From NCBI GenBank assembly GCA_023381565.1, contig JAMCRR010000035.1:25034-89033 (forward strand): a stretch of DNA of 64,000 nucleotides, given 5' to 3'. The notes under the pieces are model-generated. The model saw only the letters and a list, made by a program, of their open reading frames with translations, ran no database searches and was not told where the DNA came from. Source of the DNA: Chloroflexota bacterium (GTDB lineage: Bacteria; Chloroflexota; Anaerolineae; Anaerolineales; Anaerolineaceae). Both the position numbers and the translations under genes were made by a program. Shown here piece after piece: positions 1 to 9,394 of this stretch; positions within the stretch are counted from its first letter, which is position 1; every line of letters begins with the position of its first letter.

Positions 1-107
1 TCCGCATCATTAACCGCCGCCAAGCCTCTGCGATGGACCGCGTGGCAGCAATCTGCAGCGCGCCAGCTGCGACGATGAGGTCGCAGCCGCGCGCCGCCCC
101 TATCGAT

Positions 108-957
108 TTATGGAATGGCGATAATCGGAAGCAGGCTGAGGAAAGCCTTAGCCACCTGGAGCATATCCGGGGCAGTGTAGGAAACGCTCGTCCAGCCGGT
201 GCGCTGCACCCCGGGGAAGTCTTCTGCCCGGTCAGCCTGGGTGCCGTAGAGCAGCATGAGGTCCATACAGATCGGAGACGCCGGTTTATAAGGGCTGAGG
301 CTCTTCGCCCCGCGCACGGCTTTCTCGGCGCCCTCCCGGATCAGATTGCGCGCCTGCATGGGATGCATCTGAATGGCCGCTCCATGGCGGATGCCCTGCT
401 TCACCGCCACCCCCACGACCTGGTCGCCCAACAGCTCTTTCACCTCTTTGACCACTTTGTCGTCGCCGGCAACCATCGCTACCGGAACGCCGAAGTGCCC
501 GGCGATGGCCGCGTTGAGGCCGGCTTCACCCACGCGCACCCCGTTCAGGCGCACTTCCTGGATCGAAAGGGTGTATGTATGGGCAAGGACCGCTCCCGGC
601 GTGTTCGCTGCCGCGTGGTAGCCCGTCAGGATGAGCGCATCCACCCCCAGGTCGGCGCCCTGGACCATGGATAAAGGTTTTCCGCTGCCGTTGATCAGCC
701 TGGCTTTGGGATGCAGCTCTTCGGGGAGGATGTTGCGCATCCCATCGTGCGATTCGTTGACGAAGACCTCCTCGGCGCCCCCCCGCAAATGCCCCTTCGA
801 CGGCGGCGTTGACCTCACGCGTCAGCAAGCGGCGCGCCCATTCATAATCGGGCGAGGGGCGGATCCCGTGCGCCGGCAGCATATCCGGGGGCTCGACCTG
901 GTTGAAGTTGACCACCCCGCAGGTCCCTTCCATATCGCAAGAGATAAGAATTTTCAT
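108..957 (-). pseudogene. M55 family D-aminopeptidase (DppA-like), frameshifted
   Basis: The minus strand starts at 957 with MKILISCDMEG, the DxE metal-binding start of M55 zinc aminopeptidases (DppA family, which cleave D-amino-acid peptides). This frame runs to ...AAVEGAFAGG and then loses sense. The rest of the family sequence, with the His-containing NESHDGMRN segment, the H-rich middle and a normal C-terminus, continues in another frame to the stop at 108-110. The switch lies at a run of seven C (plus strand, 778-784); one base fewer restores a single product of about 282 residues, close to normal family length. Either the gene is truly broken (or phase variable) or the assembly has a homopolymer error. 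Nothing else in it looks decayed, so an error or a very recent mutation is likely. Confidence 0.8.
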
Positions 958-1024
958 CGTGCGCTCCTTAATGATGGAATGACTAATTGTAAGTCAATTC
1001 AACAGGCTGACGAGGACCGGTTAT

Positions 1025-1092
1025 CTCCCTCCCCAGGAAAAGATAGCGGATTTACCCGATTCCACAAATCCCTGGGGGAGGGTAAGGGTAGG
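1025..1092. repeat. Imperfect G/C-rich inverted repeat in the intergenic gap
   Basis: CCCTCCCCAGG near 1027-1037 is matched by CCTGGGGGAGGG at 1081-1092 with about 43 bases between. It lies between the divergent peptidase and PIG-L genes. It resembles the CCCTCTCCCT/AGGGAGAGGG stem near 18060 and may be a dispersed intergenic repeat or a folded leader. No T-run follows, so a terminator role is not supported. Confidence 0.35.
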
Positions 1093-1204
1093 GGCTTTGA
1101 TCGCCCTGAAATTGAAACACACCTCTACTGATTACCTCATTGCCACATCCGCCAGGCGAGAGTAGAATACAAACGATCTTATTTTGTAACGAGGGAAATG
1201 CATT

Positions 1205-1957
1205 ATGTTATCTGGCTTTTATACCCCGGAAAGCGCCATGGCGATCACGGCGCACCCGGATGATATCGAGTTTAGCTGTGTGGGGACGCTGGCGCGCTGG
1301 ATCAGGGCGGGGACGCGGGTCTCTTACGTGCTCTGCACCAGCGGAGATGTGGGCATCGACGAGCCGGGAATGACCCGCGAGCGCGCCGCTGAAATCCGCG
1401 AGGCCGAGGCGCGTGAAGCCGCCGCGATTGCGGGCGCTCAAGAAATCATCTTCCTACGCGAGCCGGATGGGCTGCTGGTGCCCACCCTGGAGCTGCGTAA
1501 GAAGCTCGTGCGTGAGATCCGCCGCTTCCGCCCGGAGGTAGTGGTTGCTCAGGACCCGACCCGCGTGTGGGCAGGGGAAGATTACATCAACCACCCTGAC
1601 CACCGCGCGGCCGGCACGGCTGCCCTGGATGCCGTTTTTCCTGCTGCCGGGCAGCCCAACCTGTTCGAGGAGCTGGAGGCAGAAGGCTTTAAAGCCTACA
1701 AACCGCGCAAGGTATACGTCAGCGAATGGAATGGGGCGGATCTTTATGTCAATATCGAAGAAACGATTGACCTGAAGATCAAAGCGCTGCGCGCACACAA
1801 GAGCCAGATGAAAGATTGGGACCCCGAACCCTCCATCAAAGAGCGGGCGGCGACCAGAGGCCGCGGCAAAGAGATGGCTTACGCCGAATCTTTCCGCGTG
1901 GTTACCCTGGTCGACGATGAGACCTGGAACAAGCTGCACCCGCCCGTGGAAAAGTAA
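1205..1957 (+). CDS. PIG-L family deacetylase (LmbE-like)
   Basis: A 250-residue protein with the PIG-L zinc motif AHPDD near residue 16, TSGDVG after strand 2 and the later NHPDH motif near residue 128, which supplies the second histidine of the metal site. The family removes N-acetyl groups from sugars such as GlcNAc-inositol, GlcNAc-malate (bacillithiol route) or lincosamide precursors; the substrate cannot be read from sequence. The ATG at 1205 follows GAGGGAAATGCATT. The gene stands alone, divergent from the M55 peptidase and convergent with the dehydrogenase 13 bases downstream. A second, distinct PIG-L gene lies at 25776-26537. Confidence 0.9.
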   Translation: MLSGFYTPESAMAITAHPDDIEFSCVGTLARWIRAGTRVSYVLCTSGDVGIDEPGMTRERAAEIREAEAREAAAIAGAQEIIFLREPDGLLVPTLELRKKLVREIRRFRPEVVVAQDPTRVWAGEDYINHPDHRAAGTAALDAVFPAAGQPNLFEELEAEGFKAYKPRKVYVSEWNGADLYVNIEETIDLKIKALRAHKSQMKDWDPEPSIKERAATRGRGKEMAYAESFRVVTLVDDETWNKLHPPVEK

Positions 1958-1970
1958 GCCAGCAACCGGC

Positions 1971-3239
1971 CTAGGGCAGGGTCCCTTTGACACGTATGGC
2001 CTCCACCACGCGCCGGATGGATAACATATAGGTCGCCATCCGCAGGGTCAGCCCGGGTGAGGTTTCGTAGATCGCCCAGGCATCGCTGAATGATCGGTCC
2101 ATCACCTTCTTCAGGCGTGCGGCCACGTCATCCTTTTCCCAAAAATAGCCCTGCAGGTCTTGCACCCACTCGAAATAAGAGGTGGTTACCCCACCGGCGT
2201 TGGCCAATATATCCGGCACGGAAATGATCCCACGCGAGCGCAGGATTTCGTCCGCTTCCGGCGTTACCGGCCCGTTGGCGATCTCGATGATTGCCCGGGC
2301 GCGCACCTGATCGGCATTTTCGGTGGTGACGACATTCTCGAGGGCTGCGGGAACGAGCACGTCCACGTCGAGCGCCAGCAGCTCTTCGTTCGAAATCGCG
2401 CTCGAGCCGGGGAAGCCGGCCAACAGGCCGGTCTCCTGCTTGTGGCGCAAGACCGCCTCCGCCTGCAATCCCTCAGGAGCATAAATGCCTCCTTTAGAGT
2501 TGGAGACGGCAACAATGGTGTAGCCGCTTTCACCCGCCAGCCTGGCGAACCAGTATCCGCCGTTGCCAAACCCCTGCACGGCTATCCGGAGGGCTTTTTT
2601 ATCCCAGCCCATCCGCAGGGCCAGGTTGTCTAATACGGCCAGCGCACCCATCCCGGTGGCCTCTTCGCGGCAGTGGGATCCGCCGATGGCGAGAGGCTTG
2701 CCGGTGAAAGTCGCGCGAATATTGACCGTACCGTTCGGGCTGTGTTTCTGGCTCCACACCTTTTCGAGCTCATCGACCATCCAGGCCATGATTTGACCGT
2801 TGGTATTGACGTCCGGCGCAGGCACGTCCTGCCAGGGGCCGATGAAGTCCGCAGCCCACCTGGCGTAAGCGCGCGCAAGCCGCTCCAATTCGGCGCCAGA
2901 AAGCGCTCGGGGGTCGACGATGATGCCTCCCTTGCTCCCACCATACGGAATCCCCACCACACCGCACTTCCAGGTCATCCACATGGAGAGCGCTTTGATT
3001 TCATTTTCGGTGACCTGGGGATGGAAACGGATGCCTCCCTTGTAGGGCCCTCGGGCGTTATTGTGCTGCGAGCGAAAGGCGGGGAAATGTTCGCGCCTGC
3101 CATCGTCCATGGCGACCTCCAGAGTCGTCTTGTGCACGTGTTGAGGGCGGCTCAAGATTTCCACTTCCTGCGGTGAAAGGGATAATTTGTTCGCCACAGC
3201 TTCGAGCTGCGACACTGCGCTTTGATAAGGGTTTTCCAT
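1971..3239 (-). CDS. Glu/Leu/Phe/Val dehydrogenase
   Basis: A 422-residue amino-acid dehydrogenase that interconverts an L-amino acid and its 2-oxo acid using NAD(P). It shows the substrate-lysine region PYKGGIRFHP, the catalytic region GGSKGG and the Rossmann motif VQGFGNGG followed by a normal C-terminal helix. Length and motifs fit glutamate dehydrogenase, although the sequence alone does not exclude leucine or other branched-chain substrates. The start at 3239 (MENPYQ) is preferred because GGGAGGAGC lies just upstream; an upstream in-frame start at 3335 has no such site. Monocistronic by position. Confidence 0.92.
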   Translation of the reverse strand: MENPYQSAVSQLEAVANKLSLSPQEVEILSRPQHVHKTTLEVAMDDGRREHFPAFRSQHNNARGPYKGGIRFHPQVTENEIKALSMWMTWKCGVVGIPYGGSKGGIIVDPRALSGAELERLARAYARWAADFIGPWQDVPAPDVNTNGQIMAWMVDELEKVWSQKHSPNGTVNIRATFTGKPLAIGGSHCREEATGMGALAVLDNLALRMGWDKKALRIAVQGFGNGGYWFARLAGESGYTIVAVSNSKGGIYAPEGLQAEAVLRHKQETGLLAGFPGSSAISNEELLALDVDVLVPAALENVVTTENADQVRARAIIEIANGPVTPEADEILRSRGIISVPDILANAGGVTTSYFEWVQDLQGYFWEKDDVAARLKKVMDRSFSDAWAIYETSPGLTLRMATYMLSIRRVVEAIRVKGTLP

Positions 3240-3522
3240 AGCTCCTCCCATCGATCCTGGAACAGCAATCTTGTGGATAAACCGGTACGTTGTACCGATT
3301 AACCCTTCATGCCGGCTCGAACCGGCAGGTGGCAAATCTATATTGTTAGATTAATCTGGTGTGAGACAGGTGTGATCCAATACGAGTCTGGGCGACGCGC
3401 CCAAATCGTTTTGTCCTTGCAGTTGTTCGGACCACGATCTTAGATTAGTTTATACAGTTAAATTACCCATTAAGTCAAGTTAAGGAAGTATTTCACATTT
3501 GCCCAGCTTATCGAACTCTGAT

Positions 3523-3771
3523 CTATCCTTCCCCCTCCTGATCCAGAGCTTCTCCCGCGGATAAGCCTTGGGTCACCCACCAGACGCCAAAGACCATTTC
3601 GGACAGGCCCAACAGCCTGGCTGCGGCATAGCCGCGCGGTGAAATAGTTCCTTTCGGCAGCGTAAAGCTGACGATCTTAGCCCAAAAATCGATGTAGCCT
3701 TCGGGCAAAAGCGCCAGCACCAGCCCCTCGCCAACAGTAAACACGCCCAGGAGGGTCATGAATTTTTTCAT
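3523..3771 (-). CDS. Small membrane protein downstream of gatB
   Basis: An 82-residue protein with two likely membrane helices (about residues 4-24 and 52-70) joined by a short loop with the motif GTISPRGYAAARLLG. It overlaps the end of gatB by four bases (ATGA), so the two are probably translationally coupled. I do not recognise a named family; similar short two-helix proteins are common in bacterial genomes. Function unknown. Confidence 0.7.
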   Translation of the reverse strand: MKKFMTLLGVFTVGEGLVLALLPEGYIDFWAKIVSFTLPKGTISPRGYAAARLLGLSEMVFGVWWVTQGLSAGEALDQEGEG

Positions 3772-5198
3772 TTTAGTAATTCCTCCAATACCTGCCGCGC
3801 CAGGGCCGGGTCGGCTTTGCCGCGCATCTTTTTCATCACCTGGCCGACGAACCAGCCGATCAAAGTGACTTTACCGGCTTTGTAAGCCGCCGCTTCTTTG
3901 GGGTTCTCTGCCAGCACCTCCGCGCACACCTCGCGGATGGCGCCCGTATCGCTGACTTGCGCCAGCCCTTCCGCCTGGACGATTTCAGCCGGGAGGCGCC
4001 CGCTTTCTTCCACCTTGAGTAGAAGCGCTTTGCCGGTGGAGATGTTGATCGTACCCGCATCCACCAACCGCAGGATCTCCGCCAGGTAGGCCGGGGTCAG
4101 CTTGAGCCGGTCGGGCGGGGTGTTGCGCTCGTTGATCATGCGCGTGACATCGTTCATCATCCAATTGGAGACGCGCTTGGGGTCGCTGCCGTAAGCTTTT
4201 ACCGCGGCTTCGAAGTAATCGGACAGGCGGCGTTCCGCGGTGAGGATATCGGCGTCGTAGGCAGGCAGGCCGTATTGGGCTTCGAAGCGCGCCTTCCGCT
4301 CCAGGGGCAGCTCGGGCAGATCTGCCAGGATGCGCTTGCGCCAGGCCTCATCCACCCGCAGGGGCAGCAGGTCCGGGTCGCGGAAGTAGCGGTAATCGGC
4401 CTCGGTCTCCTTGGAGCGCATCTTGCGCAGGACGCCGGCATCTTCGTCCCACTCCAGGGTCCAGGCCTGGATGAGGCGCCCGGCGGTGACCTCCCGCGTC
4501 TGGCGCTCGATCTCCTTGGCGATGGCCTCGCGCACGGCGTCGATCGAGTTGACGTTCTTGATCTCCGTCTTCGGGTTGAGGAGCGTGGCGCCTTGCGGGC
4601 GAATAGAAACGTTGGCGTCGCAGCGCAGGTGAGCTTTCTCCATGTCGGCTTCCGAGACGCCCAGCCAGCGTAAAAGCTGCCGCAGCCGGATCAGATATTG
4701 GGCTGCTTCGTCGGCGCTGCGCAGGTCTGGCCCGGTGACCATCTCGACCAGGGGCACGCCGCAGCGGTTGAAGTCGATCTGCCGGCGTCCGGCGTCGTTC
4801 TTGGTCTTGCCGGCGTCCTCCTCGATGTGCAGCTTCCAGATTGAAACCCGGCGGGTGTAGCCCTGCGGGATGGGCAGGTCCAGGTAGCCGCCGACCGCCA
4901 GGGGCTGGTCGTACTGCGAAATTTGATACCCCTTGGGCAGGTCCGGGTAGAAGTAGTTCTTGCGTGCAAAGAAAGACAGCGGCTGGATCTCGGCGTGCAT
5001 GGCAGCCGCCAGCAGCACGGCTTTTTCGACCACTGTTTCGTTTAGCACGGGGAGCGAGCCCGGCAAACCGGTGCACACCGGGCAAATATTGCTGTTGGGC
5101 GGGTCGAACCACGAATCGGCTTTGCAGGAGCAGAAGATCTTGGTGAGGGTATTGAGCTGGATGTGGGTCTCGAGACCGATAACGGCTTCGTATTCCAT
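3768..5198 (-). CDS. gatB: Asp/Glu-tRNA amidotransferase subunit B
   Basis: A 476-residue GatB, the tRNA-binding and kinase subunit of the GatCAB complex that converts misacylated Glu-tRNA(Gln) or Asp-tRNA(Asn) to the amide form. The start MEYEAVIGLETH is the family N-terminus. The zinc-site cysteines CSC and CPVCTG lie near residues 21-44, the catalytic cradle includes ARKNYFYPDLPKGYQISQ, and the C-terminal YqeY-like tail domain ends in a helical bundle. The upstream in-frame extension to 5510 is out-of-frame gatA sequence and was dropped. The gene follows gatA by four bases. Confidence 0.97.
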   Translation of the reverse strand: MEYEAVIGLETHIQLNTLTKIFCSCKADSWFDPPNSNICPVCTGLPGSLPVLNETVVEKAVLLAAAMHAEIQPLSFFARKNYFYPDLPKGYQISQYDQPLAVGGYLDLPIPQGYTRRVSIWKLHIEEDAGKTKNDAGRRQIDFNRCGVPLVEMVTGPDLRSADEAAQYLIRLRQLLRWLGVSEADMEKAHLRCDANVSIRPQGATLLNPKTEIKNVNSIDAVREAIAKEIERQTREVTAGRLIQAWTLEWDEDAGVLRKMRSKETEADYRYFRDPDLLPLRVDEAWRKRILADLPELPLERKARFEAQYGLPAYDADILTAERRLSDYFEAAVKAYGSDPKRVSNWMMNDVTRMINERNTPPDRLKLTPAYLAEILRLVDAGTINISTGKALLLKVEESGRLPAEIVQAEGLAQVSDTGAIREVCAEVLAENPKEAAAYKAGKVTLIGWFVGQVMKKMRGKADPALARQVLEELLK

Positions 5199-5202
5199 GG
5201 TT

Positions 5203-6795
5203 CTATCCTCCCGCCAGCACTCTGGGCTGCGCCTGCCGCCAGGGGTCGCCCTCGGTGGCTTGCTCGAAAGCCCGGGCAATGCGGAACAGGGTGGCTTCGC
5301 TGAAATCCGGCCCCAGGAGCTGGATGCCGATGGGCAGGCCTTCTCGATCCAGGCCGCCGGGGATGGAGATGCCGGGCACGCCGGCGTGGTTAGCGGGCAC
5401 GGTGAGCTGGTCGGCGTACTGCATGAGCACCGAATTGCCGTACACAGCCTGCATAGGGAAAGCCGTCGTGGGGGTAGTGGGGGTGAGCAGGGCGTCCAGC
5501 CGGTATGCACCCTGGGGGTCGAAAACCCGGTCGAAGTCCTGGCGGATCATGCTGCGCACTTTCAGGGCGCGGTTGTAATACTGCTCGCTGTACTGGGCTG
5601 CGCTGACGTACATCCCCATCAAGATGCGCAGCTTGGGCTGCAAGCCGAACCCCTCGGCGCGCGTCTTGCGGTACATCTCGCTCAGGTCGGCCGTCTTTTG
5701 GCGGGTGCGCCAGCCGTATTTGACCCCGTCGTAGCGGTGCAGGTTGGATGCCGCCTCGACCCGGCTGATGACAAAATAAACCGGGACGCCGTAGCGCGTG
5801 TTGGGCATGGGCACGTCCGGAATAATTTCCGCACCCATCCCTGCCAGCAGGTGGGCGGCTCGCTCCACCGGCCCCTGGATCTCGGCGGGGAACGGCTGCT
5901 CGAGCAGCTCTCCGGTAGATGGATCGGGATACGTGATGCGGAAATAATCCGGCGAGAGGCCGATGCGCAATCCTTTTACGCCACGCGAAAGAGCGCCCAG
6001 GTAATCGGGCACCGGGACGTTCGCCGCCGTGCTGTCGCGCCGGTCCGGCCCGGCCATCACCTGGAGCATCTGGGCGGCATCCGAGACGCTGCGCGCCACG
6101 GGGCCCGGGCAGTCGATCGAGGAAGCGAAGGCGATCAGGCCGTAGCGCGAGACGCGCCCGTAGGTGGGTTTGACCCCCACCACGCCGCAAAAAGCAGCCG
6201 GCTGGCGGATCGACCCGGCCGTATCCGTGCCGATGGAAAGCGCCCCTTCGCCCGCCGCGACTGCCGCCGCGCTGGCGCCCGACGATCCGCCCGGCACGCG
6301 CGAGGGATCCCACGGGTTGCGCGGGGTGGGCCGGAAAGCCGACGATTCGTTGGATGAGCCGAAGGTGAACTCATCCAGGTTGACCTTGCCCAGCATCACC
6401 CCGCCCGCATCCTGCAGGCGCTGCACCGGGGTAGCGGTGTAGGGCGGGCGAAAGTTGGCCAGAATGCGCGAAGCGGCCGTGGAAGGGATGCCCCGGGTGA
6501 CAAAGATATCTTTAACGGTGAAGGGCACGCCGGCCAGTGGCCCCGGGTCCTCGCCGGCTGCCAGGCGCCGGTCGACCTCTTCAGCCTGGCGGCGGGCTTC
6601 GCTCTCGGTGAGGGTGATGAAGGCGTGCACCTTGCGCTCGTCTTCAGGGGTCAGCTCGCCGGGCTCAAGCGTCCCGGGGCGCCCATCGACCGCCGCGATG
6701 CGGTCCAGGGCCGACTGCAGCGCTTCGACTGCCGAGACCTGGCGCTGGTGCACCAGCCCGGCCAGCTCTATTGCGGAGAGATCGCACAGCTCCAT
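5203..6795 (-). CDS. gatA: Asp/Glu-tRNA amidotransferase subunit A
   Basis: A 530-residue amidase-signature protein that releases ammonia from glutamine for GatCAB. The catalytic Lys sits in PFTVKDIF, and the Ser-cisSer pair in the Gly/Ser-rich stretch GGSSGASAAAVAAGEGALSI and GTDTAGSIRQPAAFCG. It is about 40 residues longer than the typical GatA. The gene lies between gatC (3 bases upstream) and gatB (4 bases downstream), so the three form one operon. Confidence 0.96.
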   Translation of the reverse strand: MELCDLSAIELAGLVHQRQVSAVEALQSALDRIAAVDGRPGTLEPGELTPEDERKVHAFITLTESEARRQAEEVDRRLAAGEDPGPLAGVPFTVKDIFVTRGIPSTAASRILANFRPPYTATPVQRLQDAGGVMLGKVNLDEFTFGSSNESSAFRPTPRNPWDPSRVPGGSSGASAAAVAAGEGALSIGTDTAGSIRQPAAFCGVVGVKPTYGRVSRYGLIAFASSIDCPGPVARSVSDAAQMLQVMAGPDRRDSTAANVPVPDYLGALSRGVKGLRIGLSPDYFRITYPDPSTGELLEQPFPAEIQGPVERAAHLLAGMGAEIIPDVPMPNTRYGVPVYFVISRVEAASNLHRYDGVKYGWRTRQKTADLSEMYRKTRAEGFGLQPKLRILMGMYVSAAQYSEQYYNRALKVRSMIRQDFDRVFDPQGAYRLDALLTPTTPTTAFPMQAVYGNSVLMQYADQLTVPANHAGVPGISIPGGLDREGLPIGIQLLGPDFSEATLFRIARAFEQATEGDPWRQAQPRVLAGG

Positions 6796-6798
6796 GGC

Positions 6799-7119
6799 TT
6801 ATTCCAATTCCGTGTGGGGGATTTCGGGGACGATAATGTAGCCCTCTTCGACCTGGGGCGCCTGCTCCAGGATCTCTTCGGGGTTCTCGCAGGGCTGCCA
6901 GGCATCCTTGCGCAGCGCCGGGCTGATCTGCGGGGGATAGGGGATGCCGTGGGAGGTGATGGCGGCGCTTTCGTCGATGGGGATAGCCACCAGCTCGCGG
7001 ATGGCGGTCAGCTGGGCATTGAGCTGCCCGCGCAGGTACTCCGCTTCGTCTGGAGACAGCTCCAGGGCAGCCAGCGAGACCAGGTGGTCGAATATTTCGG
7101 GGGTAATGGATTCGGACAT
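6799..7119 (-). CDS. gatC: Asp/Glu-tRNA amidotransferase subunit C
   Basis: A 106-residue GatC, the small belt subunit that wraps around GatA and stabilises the complex. It shows the family pattern ITPEIFDHLVSLAALELSPDE at the N-terminus and the conserved acidic C-terminal segment ending in PEIPHTELE. It is the first gene of the gatCAB operon; transcription would begin in the AT-rich region above 7120. Confidence 0.94.
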   Translation of the reverse strand: MSESITPEIFDHLVSLAALELSPDEAEYLRGQLNAQLTAIRELVAIPIDESAAITSHGIPYPPQISPALRKDAWQPCENPEEILEQAPQVEEGYIIVPEIPHTELE

Positions 7120-7373
7120 AAGGGTTGGTTTCCGGAAATGCAGAAAGTCAGGATAATTTTATATGGAAAATAACAGTTGCCAGTATAGCAGTCTTTGCCG
7201 GACTGTCAAGAAGGGCCCCCTTCTCTTTGTGGTGCTTATCCCCATGCAATAATTCACTTGAAGATTTTTCTTCCCAAAGCTAATTTTGAATTGCGATAAG
7301 AGATATTCTATTGTTTGGTATAAGAGGCTAAATATAATTTAATCGAAACAGCTATTTTATCGTTTGATAAATA

Positions 7374-7382
7374 TGCTATAAT
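7374..7382 (+). promoter_or_regulatory. Candidate extended -10 promoter of the propeller gene
   Basis: TGCTATAAT is a perfect extended -10 element 93 bases before the ATG at 7475. It lies in an AT-rich gap (7120-7474) that otherwise holds only the divergent start region of gatC. No good -35 was seen at 17 bases, which fits the extended -10 type. Confidence 0.45.
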
Positions 7383-7474
7383 AAATTTGCGGGGTAAATT
7401 GTAGGAAATTCAATTCGAATATTTTCTTATCCATAAGATAGCCAATTCGAACTCCCAATAGCGGAGAAAATACG

Positions 7475-8548
7475 ATGAAACGAATTTGCTGGCTGCTCGT
7501 GATTCTTTCTGTATTACTCCCGTTTTTCGGAACAAATAATTTATTCGCTAAATCCGAAGTAATGTCAATATATGGCTCAACCACGCGCGTCTCGGTATCC
7601 TCTGATGGTTGGCAGGGATATGGTGCTTCAAGATCTGCTGCAATCTCCGCGAAAGGACGCTATATCGCTTTTGAATCATCGGCTGATACTCTGGTTGTTG
7701 GCGTACCAAACTATTTGTGGGATATCTATGTCCATGATGGGCAAACTGGAGAAACCACGCGTGTTTCTAATAAATCGGATGGATCACTAGGATCTGGATT
7801 CTACCCTTCTATCTCTGGTGATGGGCGCTTTGTGGCTTTTTTATCCAGTTCTTCCCTGGTTAGCGATGATACCAATCATGAAGCGGATGTCTATGTCCAT
7901 GATCGGCAGACAAGCGTGACCGAACGCGTCTCGGTAGCCACGGATGGATCAGAGCAAATATTAAGCTGTTATCGTTGTGATCCTCCTTCAATCTCAGCAA
8001 ATGGACGTTTCGTTGCATTTACTTCAAATGCTTTCAACCTCGTACGTAATGATACTAACAATTATGAGGATGTCTTCGTTCATGATCGGTTGACTGGTGT
8101 GACTGAGCGTGTCTCAATAACTTCTGACGGATCACAAGCAAATTGTGATTCATTTATCAATATTCGAACTAATTTACCTTTTTTTCCTTATTATTGGGAT
8201 GTAAATATTGCACAAAATGCTTATGTATCAGCCGATGGGCATTACATAGCATTTACATCTTGTGCTACCAACTTGGTCAGTAATGACACCAATGGTTTTG
8301 ATGATGTCTTTGTCCATGATCGGCAGACAGGGATGACCGAGCGCGTCTCTATCGCCTCAGATGGGACCCAAGCAAACGCCCAGTCCTGGGTTAATTCTAT
8401 TTCGGCCGATGGACAGGTCGTGGTTTTTAATTCTTTTGCAACCAATTTAGTCCCTTGTGACACCAACGGCTATGCAGATATCTTTGTACATGACCGTCGA
8501 ACAGGTGAGACAACACGTGTATCCGTAGCCTCTGTCAAGATCGGGTGA
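7475..8548 (+). pseudogene. Secreted TolB/WD40-like beta-propeller protein, 5' part (interrupted by IS21)
   Basis: The product starts with a signal peptide (ICWLLVILSVLLPFFGTNNLFA) and then repeats a unit of about 50 residues: SDG...SISADGRYVAF...NLV..DTN...DVFVHDRQTGxTxRVS. Such PD40-like blades form a beta-propeller outside the membrane. About five blades are present before the reading frame enters an insertion element after codon TCT at 8531-8533 and stops at 8546-8548. The 3' part resumes at 10669. With the element and one CCTC copy removed the frame is exact (RVSVASDGSQ). The original protein would be about 475 residues. Confidence 0.88.
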
Positions 8549-8614
8549 TAATGTCCACAAATCATCGGTTTAAAAAGTCCCTTTTTCAACGATCAAAAAG
8601 TCCAGTGCGATTCT

Positions 8615-9394
8615 TTAAGGTTCGCTGGTCACCTCCTGTTCCGGGGTGGTTTGCCGCCCCAACAATCCCGCCCGACGTTTTTCTTTCAGCCGGTAGCTCT
8701 CGCCCTTGATGTTCAAGGTGGTCGAGTAATGCAGCAAACGATCGAGGATGGCGGTCGCCAGGACCGGGTCGTTGAAGACATCACCCCAATCCAAGAAGCT
8801 TTTGTTGCTGGTCACAATCAGACTGGCACGCTCATAACGGCGAACGACCAGGCGAAAGAACAAACTGGCTTCCAGGTTGGAAAGCGGCAGGTAGCCGATT
8901 TCGTCGATGATCAAGACTTTAGGATAGGTGAGTTGCTGCAGACTGCGTTCCAGACGGTTCTCGTTGGCGGCTTTTACCAGACGGGTCATCAACGCTTCGA
9001 GGGTGAGAAAGAGGGCTGAATACCCCGCTTCCACTGCCTTGATCCCAAGGGCAATCGCCAGATGGGTCTTGCCGACCCCGGGTGGGCCTAAAACCACCAC
9101 GTTATGCCCGCGTTCGACGAAGCTCATCCCGGCCAATTCCCGTACCTGACGGCGATCGAGGCTGGGCTGGAAGTCGAACTCGAACTGTTCGAGGGTCTTG
9201 AGCCAGGGAAAACGGGCCTGGCGCAGGCGGGCATCGATCCCACGCTGGAAACGCCCCTGCCACTCGGCTTGCAGCGCCTGGCTGAGAAAGGATTTGTAGT
9301 CGAGCTGGCGTTGGGCGGCCTGCTCGCAGACCGCATCCAGTTGGGCCTCCAGATGATCCATGCGCAGTTTTTCCAACAGGTTGGGCAGTTCCAT
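8615..9394 (-). CDS. istB: IS21 helper ATPase IstB
   Basis: A 259-residue DnaC-like AAA+ ATPase that acts with IstA to select and activate target DNA. The Walker A motif is GPPGVGKTHLAIALG, Walker B is VLIIDEIGYLP, followed by sensor residues TSNKSF. The start MELPNLLEKL at 9394 is chosen because GGAGGTGGCCTG precedes it and it overlaps the istA stop (TGATG), the usual IS21 arrangement; a longer in-frame start at 9487 lies inside istA. Confidence 0.95.
   Translation of the reverse strand: MELPNLLEKLRMDHLEAQLDAVCEQAAQRQLDYKSFLSQALQAEWQGRFQRGIDARLRQARFPWLKTLEQFEFDFQPSLDRRQVRELAGMSFVERGHNVVVLGPPGVGKTHLAIALGIKAVEAGYSALFLTLEALMTRLVKAANENRLERSLQQLTYPKVLIIDEIGYLPLSNLEASLFFRLVVRRYERASLIVTSNKSFLDWGDVFNDPVLATAILDRLLHYSTTLNIKGESYRLKEKRRAGLLGRQTTPEQEVTSEP

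Noticed and set aside
1-107. Possible coding sequence on the minus strand (DLIVAAGALQIAATRS...) at the left edge
   Set aside because: It looks protein-like but has no visible start in the window and is too short to place; not listed as a gene.
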